From Klebsiella variicola (GTDB lineage Bacteria > Pseudomonadota > Gammaproteobacteria > Enterobacterales > Enterobacteriaceae): DNA of 64,000 bases. A program made the translations under genes and the position numbers. Below are positions 16,112 through 26,316 of the stretch, in pieces. The stretch lies in NCBI RefSeq assembly GCF_000828055.2, contig NZ_CP010523.2:992001-1056000 (forward strand), read 5' to 3'. The notes below the pieces were generated by a model, which did not search any database, was not told the origin of the DNA, and saw only the letters and a program-made list of their open reading frames with translations. Position 1 is the stretch's first letter; the number at the start of each line of letters is the position of its first letter.

Positions 16112-17479
16112 TTAATCGCAGGCGACGATCTTCATCGCCAGGCCACCGCGAGAGGTTTCCCGGTACTTGGCGTTCATGTCTTTACCGGTTTCGTACATGG
16201 TCTCGATCACTTTATCGAGGCAGACGCGCGGCTCGCTGGTTCGGCGCAGCGCCATTCGCGCGGCGTTGACCGCTTTCACGGCGGCGATAGCGTTGCGTTC
16301 GATACACGGTACCTGCACCTGGCCGGCAACCGGGTCGCAGGTCAGGCCGAGGTTATGCTCCATGGCGATCTCTGCCGCGATGCACACCTGACCCGGACTA
16401 CCGCCCAGCAGTTCCGCCAGACCGGCCGCCGCCATCGAGCAGGCGACGCCCACTTCACCCTGGCAGCCGACTTCGGCGCCGGAGATGGACGCGTTCATCT
16501 TATACAGCGAACCAATCGCGCTGGCGACCAGCATATAGCGGGCCAGAGAGTTGCTGTTCACTTTGCGGATAAACTTGTCGTAGTAGGCCAGCACCGCCGG
16601 CACGATACCGCAGGCGCCGTTGGTTGGCGCGGTAACGACCCGGCCACCGGCGGCGTTCTCTTCGTTCACCGCCAGGGCGAACATATTGATCCAGTCGACC
16701 ACCGCCATCGGATCGCTGTTGGTGGTGTCCTGACTCACCAGCATGCGGCGCAGCGCGGCGGCCCGGCGCGGCACGCGCAGTTTGCCCGGCAGAACGCCTT
16801 CGGTGGTGATGCCGCGTTCGATACCGGCGCTCATCACTTCCCATACCGCGGCAAAGTGTTGCTCCAGCGCTTCTTTGCTGTGCAGCGCCAGTTCGTTCTG
16901 CATCATCAGCCCAGAGAGCGACAGCCCGGTTTCACGGCAGTGACGCTGCAGGTCGGCGGCGTTTTTATAAGGGTAAGGAACCGCAACCGGCGCATCGGCG
17001 ATCTGGCCGAAGTGCGCTTCGTCGACGATAAAGCCGCCGCCGATAGAGTAATACGTCTGGCTGTAGATCACCTTGTCACCGGCCAGGGCGGTAATGCGCA
17101 TGCCGTTCTCATGCAGCGACAGGTTGTCGGCATGGAAATTCATGCACTGATCGACCGGGAAGTCCACTTCGTGCTGACCGTTGGCCAGCATCAGGCGGCC
17201 ATGGGTGTTAACGTCCTGAATAAAGCCCGGAATGGCGTCGATGTCGACGGTGTCCGGCAGGTTGCCGGCGAGTCCCATGATAATCGCGATGTCGGTATGG
17301 TGGCCTTTACCGGTCAGGGAGAGGGAGCCATAGACGTCGACGACGACTTTGCTGACGTCGGCCAGCAGGCCGCGTGCGATCAGATCGTCAGTGAATTGTT
17401 TGCCCGCTTTCATCGGTCCAACGGTATGGGAGCTGGAAGGGCCAATGCCGATTTTAAAGATATCGAATACGCTGATCAT
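16112..17479 (-). CDS. sdaB: L-serine deaminase II (L-serine dehydratase)
   Basis: SdaB converts L-serine to pyruvate and ammonia using an oxygen-sensitive [4Fe-4S] cluster. The 455 residues match E. coli SdaB in length and sequence, from [23 protein letters not shown] to the C-terminal Cys-Asp. Conserved Cys residues that can bind the cluster are seen in [26 protein letters not shown] and LTCDPVAG. It lies 65 bases downstream of sdaC, the serine importer, in one operon. Confidence 0.97.
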   Translation of the reverse strand: MISVFDIFKIGIGPSSSHTVGPMKAGKQFTDDLIARGLLADVSKVVVDVYGSLSLTGKGHHTDIAIIMGLAGNLPDTVDIDAIPGFIQDVNTHGRLMLANGQHEVDFPVDQCMNFHADNLSLHENGMRITALAGDKVIYSQTYYSIGGGFIVDEAHFGQIADAPVAVPYPYKNAADLQRHCRETGLSLSGLMMQNELALHSKEALEQHFAAVWEVMSAGIERGITTEGVLPGKLRVPRRAAALRRMLVSQDTTNSDPMAVVDWINMFALAVNEENAAGGRVVTAPTNGACGIVPAVLAYYDKFIRKVNSNSLARYMLVASAIGSLYKMNASISGAEVGCQGEVGVACSMAAAGLAELLGGSPGQVCIAAEIAMEHNLGLTCDPVAGQVQVPCIERNAIAAVKAVNAARMALRRTSEPRVCLDKVIETMYETGKDMNAKYRETSRGGLAMKIVACD

Positions 17480-17544
17480 ATGTATTCCCGTGCTGTCGGA
17501 AAGCGCGCCGCCGTTAAGCGGCGCGGGGGGAGGTATTGACTGAA

Positions 17545-18834
17545 TTAGCTGAACAGCGAGTAGAAGATCGCGGAGATGGCAATCAGACCCATAATCACCA
17601 CGAAGACGTTGCTGATATGGCCGCTGTATTTACGCATCGCCGGCACTTTCTGAATCGCGTACATCGGCATCAGGAACAGGATCATCGCGATAATCGGGCC
17701 GCCAAGGGTCTCGATCATCCCGAGGATGCTCGGGTTCAGCGTCGCCACAATCCAGGTGGTCACCAGCATGAACAGCGCGGTCAGCTTGTTCAGTTTGTTG
17801 ACTTCGATAGATTTGCCTTTACTGCGCAGGGATTTAATCACCATGCCGTTAAAGCCTTCGCGGGCGCCCAGATAGTGGCCGAGGAAGGATTTGGTGATGG
17901 CGATCATCGCGATGATCGGTGCCATCCAGGCGATAACCGGCGCGTTAAAGTGGTTTGCCAGGTAAGACAGAATCGAGATGTTCTGCTCTTTCGCCGCCGC
18001 CAGGTCCGCCGGAGAGAGGCTCAGGACGCAGCTGAATACGAAGAACATCACGGTCAGCACCATCATAATGTGAGCGCGGGCCAGGATGCTGGAGCATTTC
18101 TTCTCGGCGCCTGCGCCGTACTCTTCACGCTTGGCCACCGCGAAGGAGGAGATGATCGGCGAGTGGTTGAAGGAGAAGACCATCACCGGGATCGCCAGCC
18201 ACAGGGTCATCAGCAGGCCATTGCCGGTTGCGGAGGCGCTGCTCAGGGAGAGCGTCTCCAGCGCCGCGCCGTTCCACTGCGGGATCAGGTACAGCGCCAG
18301 AATCATCAGGGCGATAACGAACGGGAACACCAGGATGCTCATCGCTTTCACAATCATCTGCTCACCGAAACGCACGATGGTCATCATGCCGACGATCAGG
18401 ATCAGCGACAGAATGGCGCGCGGCGGCGGCGTCATGTGCAGTTGGTGCGCCATGAAGGTTTCGACGGTGTTAGTGATCGCCACGCTGTACACCAGCAGGA
18501 TCGGGTAGATAGCGAAGAAGTAGAGCAGGGTAATCAGCTTCCCTGCGCCTACGCCAAAGTGTTCTTCCACCACTTCGGTGATGTCTTCGCCCGGATTTTT
18601 CCCGGAGAGGACGAAGCGAGTCATACCGCGGTGAGCGAAGAAGGTCATCGGGAAGGCCAGAATCGCCATGATAATCAGGGGGATCATGCCGCCGACGCCG
18701 GCGTTGATCGGCAGGAACAAGACGCCCGCGCCGATCGCTGTACCGTACAGGCCCAGCATCCACATGGTGTCGGTTTTACGCCATCCGCTGCGGGTTTCGC
18801 CCGAAACGATGGTGCTGGTTTGAGTGGTTTCCAT
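17545..18834 (-). CDS. sdaC: Serine/proton symporter
   Basis: SdaC is an inner-membrane serine transporter of the HAAAP family, 429 residues with about eleven hydrophobic segments. The sequence ([42 protein letters not shown]) is that of E. coli SdaC. It feeds serine to SdaB. CTCCAGGAG precedes the ATG. A CRP-like palindrome lies about 140 bases upstream, consistent with catabolite control of the operon known in E. coli. Confidence 0.97.
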   Translation of the reverse strand: METTQTSTIVSGETRSGWRKTDTMWMLGLYGTAIGAGVLFLPINAGVGGMIPLIIMAILAFPMTFFAHRGMTRFVLSGKNPGEDITEVVEEHFGVGAGKLITLLYFFAIYPILLVYSVAITNTVETFMAHQLHMTPPPRAILSLILIVGMMTIVRFGEQMIVKAMSILVFPFVIALMILALYLIPQWNGAALETLSLSSASATGNGLLMTLWLAIPVMVFSFNHSPIISSFAVAKREEYGAGAEKKCSSILARAHIMMVLTVMFFVFSCVLSLSPADLAAAKEQNISILSYLANHFNAPVIAWMAPIIAMIAITKSFLGHYLGAREGFNGMVIKSLRSKGKSIEVNKLNKLTALFMLVTTWIVATLNPSILGMIETLGGPIIAMILFLMPMYAIQKVPAMRKYSGHISNVFVVIMGLIAISAIFYSLFS

Positions 18835-18973
18835 CTGTATCTCCTGGAGGAATCAACAAAATCTAATGAACAAATACAATTGCGTAACATGAAATTCGTT
18901 TAATTACGGTTTTTTTAGAAATTTTCTCCGTAATAATTGGGCCGGAAAGATACATTTATATGGTTTATGCATC

Positions 18974-18989
18974 AGTGATCGCGATCTCA
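18974..18989 (-). promoter_or_regulatory. CRP-like site upstream of sdaC
   Basis: On the minus strand the segment reads TGAGA-TCGCGA-TCACT, with the central TCGCGA itself palindromic. It is a good CRP box about 140 bases before sdaC. It lies in a 509-base gene-free stretch (18835-19343), AT-rich apart from the ppnN hairpin, in which I see no coding sequence. Confidence 0.6.
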
Positions 18990-19295
18990 AATGCAATAAT
19001 CCACTTTCAATGTGCGTATTTTTAGTCCAACAGCCTGTTTCTGGTGATCAGCCAGCGATTTGTGGCGCGCAGGCTACCATTTGCAGCATATGAGATAAAA
19101 GCGGAGCGGCGTAATAACGAGGGATTTACTGTAAAAAAGAGATGTAGTCGACGTTTTTGCGCTTAAAACCATTTTTTGCAGTGATAATTGTCGCAGTTTT
19201 TACCAACGCAAACGATTGGCTATGTAGAAATGATTCAGGTGAATGAATAATAACAGAAAGGTTTTTAGCGTGTTCTGGAAGTCAGAGGAAGAGAG

Positions 19296-19332
19296 CCCGC
19301 CGGGGGCAGGCTGTAGAAGATACCCCGGCGGG
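19296..19332 (-). terminator. Terminator hairpin downstream of ppnN
   Basis: CCCGCCGGGG (19296-19305) pairs with CCCCGGCGGG (19323-19332), ten perfect G-C-rich pairs with a 17-base loop, 11 bases after the ppnN stop on the minus strand. The following CTCTCTTCC is pyrimidine-rich but not a strict T run. Confidence 0.6.
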
Positions 19333-19343
19333 AGAGTGAGAAA

Positions 19344-20711
19344 TCAGGCGATGATTTCGTAGCAAGGAATATAGGCGGTGCCGCCCGGCAGTTTCATACG
19401 ATGCTGGGCGACGAAGCCCTGCAGCAGATCGTCCATGCGGCGCATCATCTCCGGATCGCCATGCAGCTTGTAAGGACCGTACTGCTCAATGGCCTGGATG
19501 CCCACCTCTTTGACGTTACCCGCGACAATCCCGGAGAAGGCGCGACGCAGGTCGGCGGCCAGCACTTCCACCGGTTGGTCCGGGGAGAGCTTGAGATTGG
19601 CCATGTTTTCATGGGTCGGATCAAACGGCATCTGCAGGTCCGGTGAGATGCGAATCGACCAGTTGAAGCTGTAGGCGTCATCGGTCTCGCGACGGCTCTC
19701 TTTCACCAGCGGCATCGCTTTTTTCATCTGCCGCGCCACTTCCGCCGGATCGTCGATGATGATCCGATAGTGACGACGGGCGGACTCGCCCAGAGTATGG
19801 GTGATAAACTCGTCCAGCACGCGGAAGTAGTCGGCGCTCTCTTTCGGTCCGGTGAGGATCAGCGGCAGCACCTGCGCTTTGTTCTCCGGATGCATCAGAA
19901 TACCCAGCAGATAGAGCAGCTCTTCGGCAGTGCCGACGCCGCCCGGGAAGATAATGATCCCGTGGGCGATGCGCACGAAGGCTTCCAGACGCTTTTCGAT
20001 ATCCGGCATGATGATCAGTTCGTTGACCAGCGGGTTCGGCGGTTCTGCGGCAATGATGGACGGTTCGGTCATGCCGATAAAGCGGCTGTCTTTGTAGCGC
20101 TGCTGCGCGTGGCCGACGGCGGCGCCTTTCATCGGGGCCTCCATTGCGCCAGGCCCGCAGCCGGTGCAGATGTTCAGTTCGCGCAGTCCCAACTGCGTAC
20201 CGACGCGGCGGGCGTAGAGATATTCGTTTTCATTAATGGAGTGACCGCCCCAGCAGACGATCATGTTCGGTGCTTCGCCGACGTGCAGCGCGCGGGCGTT
20301 GCGCAGGATCGAAAACACCAGGTTGGTGATATGGACCGAACTTTCCAGATCGAGGTTCGGGAAGCGAACGGTATTGTGGATCTGGCCGTAAACGAACAGG
20401 ATATCGCGCAGCACGGCGAACAGGTTGGCCTGCAGGGAACGGATAATACGCCCGTCAACGAAAGCTTCTTCCGGCGGGTTGATCAGTTCCAGCTTCACGC
20501 CACGTTCGCGACGCAGCACGTTAATATCGAAGTTTTCAAAACGGGAGAGCAGCTCCTTGCTGTTATCGGTCAGGCTCCCCGAGTTAAGCACAGCAAGCGA
20601 GCAGTTGCGAAAGAGTTGATACAGGTCACTGCTGGCGGTGCGCTTAAGCATATCCACTTCCAGCTGCGACAGCATATCCATTGAACCAAGCGGGCTAACA
20701 TGTGTAATCAA
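19344..20711 (-). CDS. ppnN: Pyrimidine/purine nucleotide 5'-monophosphate nucleosidase
   Basis: PpnN (formerly YgdH) splits nucleotide monophosphates to base plus ribose 5-phosphate and is regulated by (p)ppGpp. The 455 residues align with the 454-residue E. coli protein throughout. The LOG-family nucleotide motif PGGVGTAEE is visible around residue 266 and the [16 protein letters not shown] segment near 185. The central LOG domain is flanked by N- and C-terminal regulatory domains. It is a monocistronic-looking gene with its own terminator. The ppGpp synthase RelA is encoded in the same window. Confidence 0.95.
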   Translation of the reverse strand: MITHVSPLGSMDMLSQLEVDMLKRTASSDLYQLFRNCSLAVLNSGSLTDNSKELLSRFENFDINVLRRERGVKLELINPPEEAFVDGRIIRSLQANLFAVLRDILFVYGQIHNTVRFPNLDLESSVHITNLVFSILRNARALHVGEAPNMIVCWGGHSINENEYLYARRVGTQLGLRELNICTGCGPGAMEAPMKGAAVGHAQQRYKDSRFIGMTEPSIIAAEPPNPLVNELIIMPDIEKRLEAFVRIAHGIIIFPGGVGTAEELLYLLGILMHPENKAQVLPLILTGPKESADYFRVLDEFITHTLGESARRHYRIIIDDPAEVARQMKKAMPLVKESRRETDDAYSFNWSIRISPDLQMPFDPTHENMANLKLSPDQPVEVLAADLRRAFSGIVAGNVKEVGIQAIEQYGPYKLHGDPEMMRRMDDLLQGFVAQHRMKLPGGTAYIPCYEIIA

Positions 20712-20822
20712 GTGAACTCCTTACAGGACGCTTATGGTCTTCCTGTGATTACAATAGCCCTGCGAGCGGCGTTTCCACAACCTTGCGCGCGCCTAAACGC
20801 ACGCATATTGTGAAATTATTTA

Positions 20823-21668
20823 TTATTGTCGGGCGAGGCGGCCAGTGGCGGGGGAAAAGTCGCCGTTGCTGCGCCAGGGGTTGATATCCAGACCGCCGCG
20901 TCGCGTATAGCGGGCGTAAACGGAAAGCGATTCCGGCTGGCAGAAACGGAGAATATCGTTAAAGATGCGCTCGACGCACTGCTCATGGAATTCGTTATGA
21001 TGGCGGAATGAGACCAGATAGCGCAGGAGCTGCTCGCGGTCGATTTTCGCCCCCCGATACTGGATCTGTACCGAGCCCCAGTCCGGCTGGTGGGTGATCA
21101 GGCAGTTGGATTTCAGCAGATGGCTGACCAGCGTCTCTTCCACGATTTTGCCGCTGGCGGCGCCCTGCAGATAGTCGGTGCTGAACTGATAGTTATCGAT
21201 CTCGATATCCTGATCGTCGATGCAGGCGCCGTGCAGGTGGGCAATCGGCTGGCCTTCCAGTTCATCCAGCCGATACAGCGCCACCTTGACCTCGCCCTGC
21301 GCGCAGGCGCTCAGATCGCGGGTCAGCGTCTCTGCAACGTCCTGCCAGCTGGCGAAACGCGTCTGGTTAAAGCTGTTGAGATAGAGCTTAAAGCTTTTTG
21401 ACTCCACCAGATTGACGCTGGTGTCGGGGAGTTCGACGTGGCCGACGGCCACCTGCGGCAGGCCTTTGCCGTTCAGCCAGGAGAGTTCGTACAGCGTCCA
21501 GATATCGGCGCCGTGGAACGGCAGGTTATCGGCATGCAGGCCCAGCGGATCGCGGTTAAGGCTGCGCGGGACACCCTGCAGCAGCGAGGCGTCATAAGTA
21601 TCGCGGTAATCGGTTGATTTACCGAGCGTCAGGCCGGCCAGCGCCTGATGATTATCGTAAGAAGACAT
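20823..21668 (-). CDS. queF: 7-cyano-7-deazaguanine (preQ0) reductase
   Basis: QueF reduces the nitrile of preQ0 to the amine preQ1 with two NADPH in queuosine synthesis. This is the long, two-domain (YqcD-type) form of 281 residues. The nucleophilic Cys is C189 in [14 protein letters not shown], with proton donor D196; the QueF NADPH motif is [13 protein letters not shown] at about 89-101. Other queuosine genes, queE and queD, are in this window at 43129-44207. It is divergent from syd. Confidence 0.96.
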   Translation of the reverse strand: MSSYDNHQALAGLTLGKSTDYRDTYDASLLQGVPRSLNRDPLGLHADNLPFHGADIWTLYELSWLNGKGLPQVAVGHVELPDTSVNLVESKSFKLYLNSFNQTRFASWQDVAETLTRDLSACAQGEVKVALYRLDELEGQPIAHLHGACIDDQDIEIDNYQFSTDYLQGAASGKIVEETLVSHLLKSNCLITHQPDWGSVQIQYRGAKIDREQLLRYLVSFRHHNEFHEQCVERIFNDILRFCQPESLSVYARYTRRGGLDINPWRSNGDFSPATGRLARQ

Positions 21669-21736
21669 GTTTCACCATAGTAAAGCGGGTACACTGTCTC
21701 TCCAGTGTATCCTGTCTAACGTGAAGAGAGAAACCG

Positions 21737-22282
21737 GTGGACCATCAGACCGCAGAAGCGCTGCGCGCTTTTACCCAACGTTACTGCGCCGCCTGGCAGC
21801 AACAGCGCAACAGCCTGCCGCGCAGTGAAGAGCTTTACGGCGTTCCGTCGCCTTGCGTCGTTGATACCCAGGGCGAGGCCGTATTCTGGCAGCCGCAGCC
21901 GTTTTCGCTGGCGCAAAATATCAGCGCGGTTGAACGCGCCCTGGATATTGTGGTACAACAACCGCTTCATTCTTATTATACCACTCAGTTTGCCGGCGAC
22001 ATGACCGGCCGGTTTGCCGACGAAACGCTGACGCTGCTGCAGACCTGGAGTGAAGAGGATTTCCAGCGGGTGCAGGAAAACTTAATCGGGCACCTGGTGG
22101 TACAGAAGCGCTTGAAGCTGGCGCCGACGCTGTTTATCGCCACCCTCGAGAGTGAACGGGATGTGATTTCCGTCTGTAATCTCAGCGGCGAGGTGATCAA
22201 AGAGACCCTCGGCACCGCCAAACGCATCACGCTTTCCCCCTCGCTTGCGAGTTTCCTCAGCCACCTTGAGCCGGTTCTGTAA
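21737..22282 (+). CDS. syd: SecY-interacting protein Syd
   Basis: Syd is a cytoplasmic-face protein that binds SecY and proofreads SecY-SecE assembly. The 181 residues equal the E. coli length and share [23 protein letters not shown] and [15 protein letters not shown]. It has no membrane segment. It is divergent from queF and lies just upstream of csrB, the E. coli order. The last codons are followed within 20 bases by the UvrY palindrome of csrB. Confidence 0.95.
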   Translation: MDHQTAEALRAFTQRYCAAWQQQRNSLPRSEELYGVPSPCVVDTQGEAVFWQPQPFSLAQNISAVERALDIVVQQPLHSYYTTQFAGDMTGRFADETLTLLQTWSEEDFQRVQENLIGHLVVQKRLKLAPTLFIATLESERDVISVCNLSGEVIKETLGTAKRITLSPSLASFLSHLEPVL

Positions 22283-22301
22283 TCCAGTCTACCTGGTCGT
22301 T

Positions 22302-22319
22302 TGTGAGAGATCTCTTACA
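22302..22319 (+). promoter_or_regulatory. UvrY response-regulator palindrome of csrB
   Basis: TGTGAGAGATCTCTTACA, an 18-base near-perfect palindrome, lies 173 bases before the csrB start. It is the sequence known as the UvrY (SirA/GacA) site in E. coli csrB. A second half site, TGTAAGAGATC, follows at 22326. The sensor kinase BarA that phosphorylates UvrY is encoded at 30453-33203. Confidence 0.85.
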
Positions 22320-22491
22320 AAACCTGTAAGAGATCGTCATCATTTAAGGCAAATTTAATCCCTTCTTTTTTTTATAAGTCATTGGTATCAAATCAGATCT
22401 TAATTTTTTCGTCCTTTTGAGTGGGGACTAATCTTAAGAGATTGTCTCAAGAAGGGTTGTAAGACGAGGCAGAATCAGTGATCCTATGTCT

Positions 22492-22857
22492 GTCGACAGG
22501 AAGTCGCGAAATGAAGCGAACATCAGGATGATGGCGCTTCTGCAGGACCCGCCAGGATGGCGTTGCAAGGACAGGCTTCAGGATGAAGCAAGGATAACGC
22601 AGGAACGCGTAATGGACACCTCCAGGATGGAGAACGAGAGCCGCTCAGGATGAACGGTGGATCAGGAAGATCGGGACAAACTTAAGGATAAGTCATTTCG
22701 CATCGGGGTGGTGTGAAAGCAGGATGCGCGAGTTTATGGATGAACATTGGTCAGGAGACCTCAGGAAAAGTTTTCAAGGACGAGCAGGGAGCACCAATGT
22801 AGCGGGAATGCTGCAAAACGAACCGGGAGCACTGTTTATACAGTGCTCCCTTTTTTT
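22492..22857 (+). ncRNA. csrB: CsrB small RNA, sponge for CsrA
   Basis: CsrB sequesters the translational regulator CsrA. The region of about 366 bases begins GTCGACAGG like E. coli CsrB and contains more than twenty GGA motifs, many as CAGGATG or AAGGA in predicted loops. It ends in a strong terminator. A -10-like TATGTC lies just upstream (about 22485-22490). Position between syd and yqcC is as in E. coli. No protein-coding reading of this stretch is credible. Confidence 0.96.
22825..22857 (+). terminator. Intrinsic terminator of csrB
   Basis: GGGAGCACTGT (22825-22835) pairs with ACAGTGCTCCC (22840-22850) and is followed by seven T. It is the 3' end of the CsrB RNA. Confidence 0.95.
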
Positions 22858-22914
22858 ATTTCTTCTGCGGATTTGCTATCCTGCGCCCGGTTTTTAACTC
22901 ATCGAGGTTTCCCC

Positions 22915-23244
22915 ATGACTCTTCACGATAGCGTGCGCGATCGCCTGCGCGCCATTGAAGCCCTGCTGCGCGAAACAGAGCACTGGCAGGCGACGGCGCC
23001 GGACAGCAGCGCCTTCGCCAGCGATAAGCCGTTTTGCCTGGATACCCTGGAGCCGCTGGAGTGGCTGCAGTGGGTCCTGATCCCGCGTATGCACCAGCTG
23101 CTGGAGAGCGGTCAGCCGCTGCCGCAAAATTTTGCCGTTGCGCCTTATTACGAGATGGCTCTGGATCAGGCCCACCCGGTCCGCGAATCCATGCTGGCGG
23201 AACTTCTGCTGTTAGACGCGCTGTTTGCCGGTGAGCAGGCCTGA
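22915..23244 (+). CDS. yqcC: YqcC family protein of unknown function
   Basis: A small soluble protein of 109 residues, the length of E. coli YqcC, with the conserved core CLDTLEPLEWLQWVLIPRMHQLLE and PQNFAVAPYYEMAL. Function is unknown. The ATG at 22915 gives this length; longer in-frame readings would run back into csrB. Its stop overlaps the start of truC (TGATG), so the two are translationally coupled, hinting at an accessory role with the pseudouridine synthase. Confidence 0.92.
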   Translation: MTLHDSVRDRLRAIEALLRETEHWQATAPDSSAFASDKPFCLDTLEPLEWLQWVLIPRMHQLLESGQPLPQNFAVAPYYEMALDQAHPVRESMLAELLLLDALFAGEQA

Positions 23245-24038
23245 TGCTGGAGATTATCTACCAGGACGACTGGCTGGTGGCGGTCAATAAACCCTCGGGC
23301 TGGCTGGTGCATCGCAGCTGGCTCGATCGCGACGAGAAAGTGGTGGTGATGCAGACCGTGCGCGACCAGATTGGCCAGCACGTTTTTACCGCTCATCGTC
23401 TCGACCGGCCCACCTCCGGCGTCCTGCTGATGGGGCTGTCGAGCGAGGCGGGCCGCCTGCTGGCGCAGCAATTTGAACAGCATCAAATCCAGAAGCGCTA
23501 CCATGCGATCGTCCGCGGCTGGCTGATGGACGAAGCGCTGCTGGATTACCCGCTGGTGGAAGAGCTGGATAAAATCGCCGATAAATTTGCTCGTGAGGAC
23601 AAAGATCCGCAGCCGGCGGTGACCCACTACCGCGGCCTGGCGACGGTGGAGATGCCGGTGGCAACCGGGCGTTATCCCACCACGCGCTACGGGCTGGTGG
23701 AACTGGAGCCGAAAACCGGCCGCAAGCACCAGCTGCGCCGCCATCTTGCTCATCTGCGTCATCCGATCCTTGGCGACAGCAAGCACGGCGATCTGCGGCA
23801 AAACCGCAGCGCCGCAGAACATTTCGGCTGTCACCGCCTGATGCTGCACGCCAGCGAGCTGTCGTTGACCCATCCTTTTACCGGCGAGCCTCTGACCCTG
23901 CGCGCTGGTTTTGACGAGGTCTGGATGCGCGCCCTGTCGCAGTTTGGCTGGCGCGGGCTTCTCCCGCTAAATGAAAGGGTTGAGTTTGCCGACGACTGCG
24001 GTCAGGATGAAGGGAATAAGGTCAATCCAGGGAGATAA
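23244..24038 (+). CDS. truC: tRNA pseudouridine(65) synthase TruC
   Basis: TruC converts uridine 65 of tRNA to pseudouridine. It belongs to the RluA family; the catalytic Asp lies in [12 protein letters not shown] (about residue 54). Other family segments are [13 protein letters not shown] and the C-terminal [24 protein letters not shown]. The 264 residues are close to the E. coli 260. The start overlaps the yqcC stop and yqcA follows after four bases, forming a three-gene operon. Confidence 0.95.
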   Translation: MLEIIYQDDWLVAVNKPSGWLVHRSWLDRDEKVVVMQTVRDQIGQHVFTAHRLDRPTSGVLLMGLSSEAGRLLAQQFEQHQIQKRYHAIVRGWLMDEALLDYPLVEELDKIADKFAREDKDPQPAVTHYRGLATVEMPVATGRYPTTRYGLVELEPKTGRKHQLRRHLAHLRHPILGDSKHGDLRQNRSAAEHFGCHRLMLHASELSLTHPFTGEPLTLRAGFDEVWMRALSQFGWRGLLPLNERVEFADDCGQDEGNKVNPGR

Positions 24039-24042
24039 TAGC

Positions 24043-24486
24043 ATGGCGGAAGTCGGAATTTTTGTCGGCACCATGTACGGCAACTCGCTGCTGGTCGCGG
24101 AAGAAGCGGAAGCGATCCTCAGCGGACTGGGGCACAAGGCAACCGTGTACGAGGATCCGCAGGTCAACGACTGGGAATCCTATACGGGTAAATATGTGCT
24201 GGTGGTCACCTCCACCACCGGGCAGGGCGATCTGCCGGACAGCATTGTTCCGCTGTATGAGGGGATGAAAGATATGTATCAGCCCCATCTGCGCTACGGC
24301 ATTATCGCGCTCGGCGACAGCACCTATGCTAACTTTTGCGGCGGCGGGCTGAAGTTCGACCAGCTACTGCAGGAGCAGGGCGCGAAGCGCATCGGCGAGA
24401 TGCTGAAGATTGACGCCAGCGAAGACCCGGAGCCGGAGAGCGTCTCCAATCCGTGGGTTGAGCAGTGGGCCACCCTGCTCGAATAA
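24043..24486 (+). CDS. yqcA: Flavodoxin YqcA
   Basis: A 147-residue flavodoxin-like FMN protein related to MioC. The phosphate-binding loop is [13 protein letters not shown] near residue 9, and the FMN-contact segments are [11 protein letters not shown] and [12 protein letters not shown]. The ATG at 24043 has GGGAGATAATAGC upstream and matches the E. coli start. It is the third gene of the yqcC-truC-yqcA operon. Its redox partner is not known. Confidence 0.93.
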   Translation: MAEVGIFVGTMYGNSLLVAEEAEAILSGLGHKATVYEDPQVNDWESYTGKYVLVVTSTTGQGDLPDSIVPLYEGMKDMYQPHLRYGIIALGDSTYANFCGGGLKFDQLLQEQGAKRIGEMLKIDASEDPEPESVSNPWVEQWATLLE

Positions 24487-24493
24487 AAGCGCT

Positions 24494-24520
24494 GCCCTCT
24501 CCCTACGCAGAGGGCGCTCT
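24494..24520 (+). terminator. Terminator-like hairpin after yqcA
   Basis: GCCCTCT (24494-24500) pairs with AGAGGGC (24509-24515) and is followed by GCTCTTT. Eight bases after the yqcA stop, it probably ends the operon. The T tract is short. Confidence 0.55.
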
Positions 24521-24636
24521 TTCAATACGTCGCGGCCAGATACGCGGACGTCAAAATGGTAGCGCGTTCCTGGCGCCACGCCTTTAGGCAAACGCCACAA
24601 TATCCTTAGCAATATCATGGCTTAAGCCAGCCAGTT

Positions 24637-24714
24637 TCACCGGGTCAAGTGAGGTATTTCACACTCCGGCCCTTTTTGCTGTGCTTTGCGGCTCCAGCGG
24701 CGCTGGTTTTTCAT
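24637..24714 (-). CDS. Candidate 25-residue basic peptide
   Basis: A very short frame starting MKNQRRWSRKAQQKG, on the minus strand 24 bases after the stop of another small frame (24739-24888). A GGGGGGAAG ribosome site lies 12 bases before the ATG. It is rich in Arg, Lys and Gln. The good ribosome site is the only support; it may be chance. Confidence 0.2.
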   Translation of the reverse strand: MKNQRRWSRKAQQKGPECEIPHLTR

Positions 24715-24738
24715 TTCCGTGAACTTCCCCCCATTCTT

Positions 24739-24888
24739 TCAGGCATTCGCCACAAACCACCTGCAATAGCGGCGTAAAAGCTGTGTAGATGCACGGTGAG
24801 CCGCGGTGTGCCTCTTCATATACTGCTCCAGCCAGTGATAAATGCAGTGCCAGATATAACGACAACTATCAAAACACGACCACGTCAT
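24739..24888 (-). CDS. Candidate 49-residue basic small protein
   Basis: This minus-strand frame begins MTWSCFDSCRYIWHCIYHW and continues LEQYMKRHTAAH to a C-terminus rich in Arg, Trp and Cys. The composition, with five Trp and four Cys, is unlike random GC-rich frames. It lies in the 471-base stretch between yqcA and gudP, which otherwise has no gene. An AGGG lies about ten bases before the ATG. It vaguely resembles small phage-type proteins, but I do not recognise a family. It may be a relic of a lost mobile element. Confidence 0.3.
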   Translation of the reverse strand: MTWSCFDSCRYIWHCIYHWLEQYMKRHTAAHRASTQLLRRYCRWFVANA

Positions 24889-24957
24889 TCTGATTACCCT
24901 ACAGGTTGTGCTGTTCAGAATGAACGTAGCTAAACGCTATGATTCAGGAGTACAACA

Positions 24958-26316
24958 ATGAGTTCATTAAGTCAGGCGGCGACGGCGGCTGAAAAGCGCA
25001 CCAACGCCCGCTACTGGATAGTGGTGATGCTGTTTATCGTCACTTCTTTTAACTATGGTGACCGGGCGACGCTGTCGATCGCCGGTTCGGAAATGGCCAA
25101 AGATATCGGCCTCGATCCTGTTGGCATGGGGTATGTGTTCTCCGCCTTCTCATGGGCGTATGTCATCGGCCAGATCCCGGGCGGCTGGCTGCTTGACCGC
25201 TTCGGTTCGAAGCGCGTCTATTTCTGGTCGATCTTCATCTGGTCGATGTTTACCCTGCTGCAGGGCTTCGTCGATATCTTCAGCGGCTTTGGCATTATCA
25301 TCGCGCTGTTCACTCTGCGTTTCCTCGTCGGCCTTGCCGAGTCGCCGTCATTCCCGGGCAACAGCCGTATCGTCGCCGCCTGGTTCCCGGCGCAGGAGAG
25401 GGGGACGGCGGTATCGATTTTTAACTCCGCCCAGTACTTTGCCACCGTTATCTTCGCGCCGATCATGGGCTGGCTGACGCATGAGGTGGGTTGGTCGCAC
25501 GTGTTCTTCTTTATGGGCGGCCTGGGGATTGTGATCAGCTTTGTGTGGCTGAAAGTGATCCACGATCCGAACAACCATCCGGGCGTGAACCAGAAAGAGC
25601 TGGACTATATCGCCGAAGGCGGGGCGCTGATCAACATGGATCAGAAGAGCAGCGCGCAGAAAGTGCCGTTTAGCGTCAAAATGGGACAGATCAGACAGCT
25701 GATCGGATCGCGGATGATGATCGGCATCTATATCGGTCAGTATTGCATCAACGCCTTAACCTACTTCTTTATCACCTGGTTCCCGGTTTATCTGGTGCAG
25801 GCGCGCGGCATGTCGATCCTCAAAGCCGGCTTTGTCGCCTCCGTTCCGGCGGTGTGCGGCTTTGTCGGCGGGGTGCTGGGCGGGGTGATTTCCGACTGGT
25901 TAATGCGCCGCACCGGCTCGCTGAATATCGCGCGTAAAACGCCGATCGTGCTGGGGATGCTGCTCTCCATGACCATGCTGATGTGTAACTATGTCAACGT
26001 GGAGTGGATGGTGATCGGCTTTATGGCAATGGCCTTCTTCGGCAAAGGGATCGGGGCGCTCGGCTGGGCGGTGATGGCGGATACCGCGCCGAAAGAAATT
26101 AGCGGTCTCTCCGGCGGCCTGTTCAACATGTTCGGCAATATCTCCGGTATCGTCACTCCCATCGCCATCGGCTATATCGTTGGCACCACCGGCTCGTTCA
26201 ACGGCGCGCTGATCTACGTCGGCATCCATGCCCTGGTGGCGGTGCTGAGCTACCTGGTGCTGGTGGGCGATATCAAACGCATCGAACTGAAACCTGTGGT
26301 GGGGCGCTCATCATGA
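24958..26316 (+). CDS. gudP: D-glucarate/galactarate MFS transporter
   Basis: GudP is a proton-coupled importer of D-glucarate and galactarate in the anion:cation symporter branch of the MFS. The 452 residues read almost identical to E. coli GudP, including [31 protein letters not shown] and [18 protein letters not shown]. Twelve hydrophobic segments are expected. CAGGAG precedes the ATG and a short inverted repeat GTTCA-GAA-TGAAC lies at 24913-24925. It overlaps gudX by ATGA and heads the gudP-gudX-gudD-garK cluster. Confidence 0.97.
   Translation: MSSLSQAATAAEKRTNARYWIVVMLFIVTSFNYGDRATLSIAGSEMAKDIGLDPVGMGYVFSAFSWAYVIGQIPGGWLLDRFGSKRVYFWSIFIWSMFTLLQGFVDIFSGFGIIIALFTLRFLVGLAESPSFPGNSRIVAAWFPAQERGTAVSIFNSAQYFATVIFAPIMGWLTHEVGWSHVFFFMGGLGIVISFVWLKVIHDPNNHPGVNQKELDYIAEGGALINMDQKSSAQKVPFSVKMGQIRQLIGSRMMIGIYIGQYCINALTYFFITWFPVYLVQARGMSILKAGFVASVPAVCGFVGGVLGGVISDWLMRRTGSLNIARKTPIVLGMLLSMTMLMCNYVNVEWMVIGFMAMAFFGKGIGALGWAVMADTAPKEISGLSGGLFNMFGNISGIVTPIAIGYIVGTTGSFNGALIYVGIHALVAVLSYLVLVGDIKRIELKPVVGRSS

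Noticed and set aside
17536-18903. 455-codon open frame antisense to sdaC
   Set aside because: It mirrors sdaC exactly. The translation is His-, Arg- and Gln-rich with no fold or motif, a product of GC-biased codons in the opposite frame.
22492-22857. Repeated GGATG-type motifs considered as a CRISPR or satellite array
   Set aside because: Spacing and flanks vary, and start, end and context match CsrB; the repeats are CsrA-binding sites.
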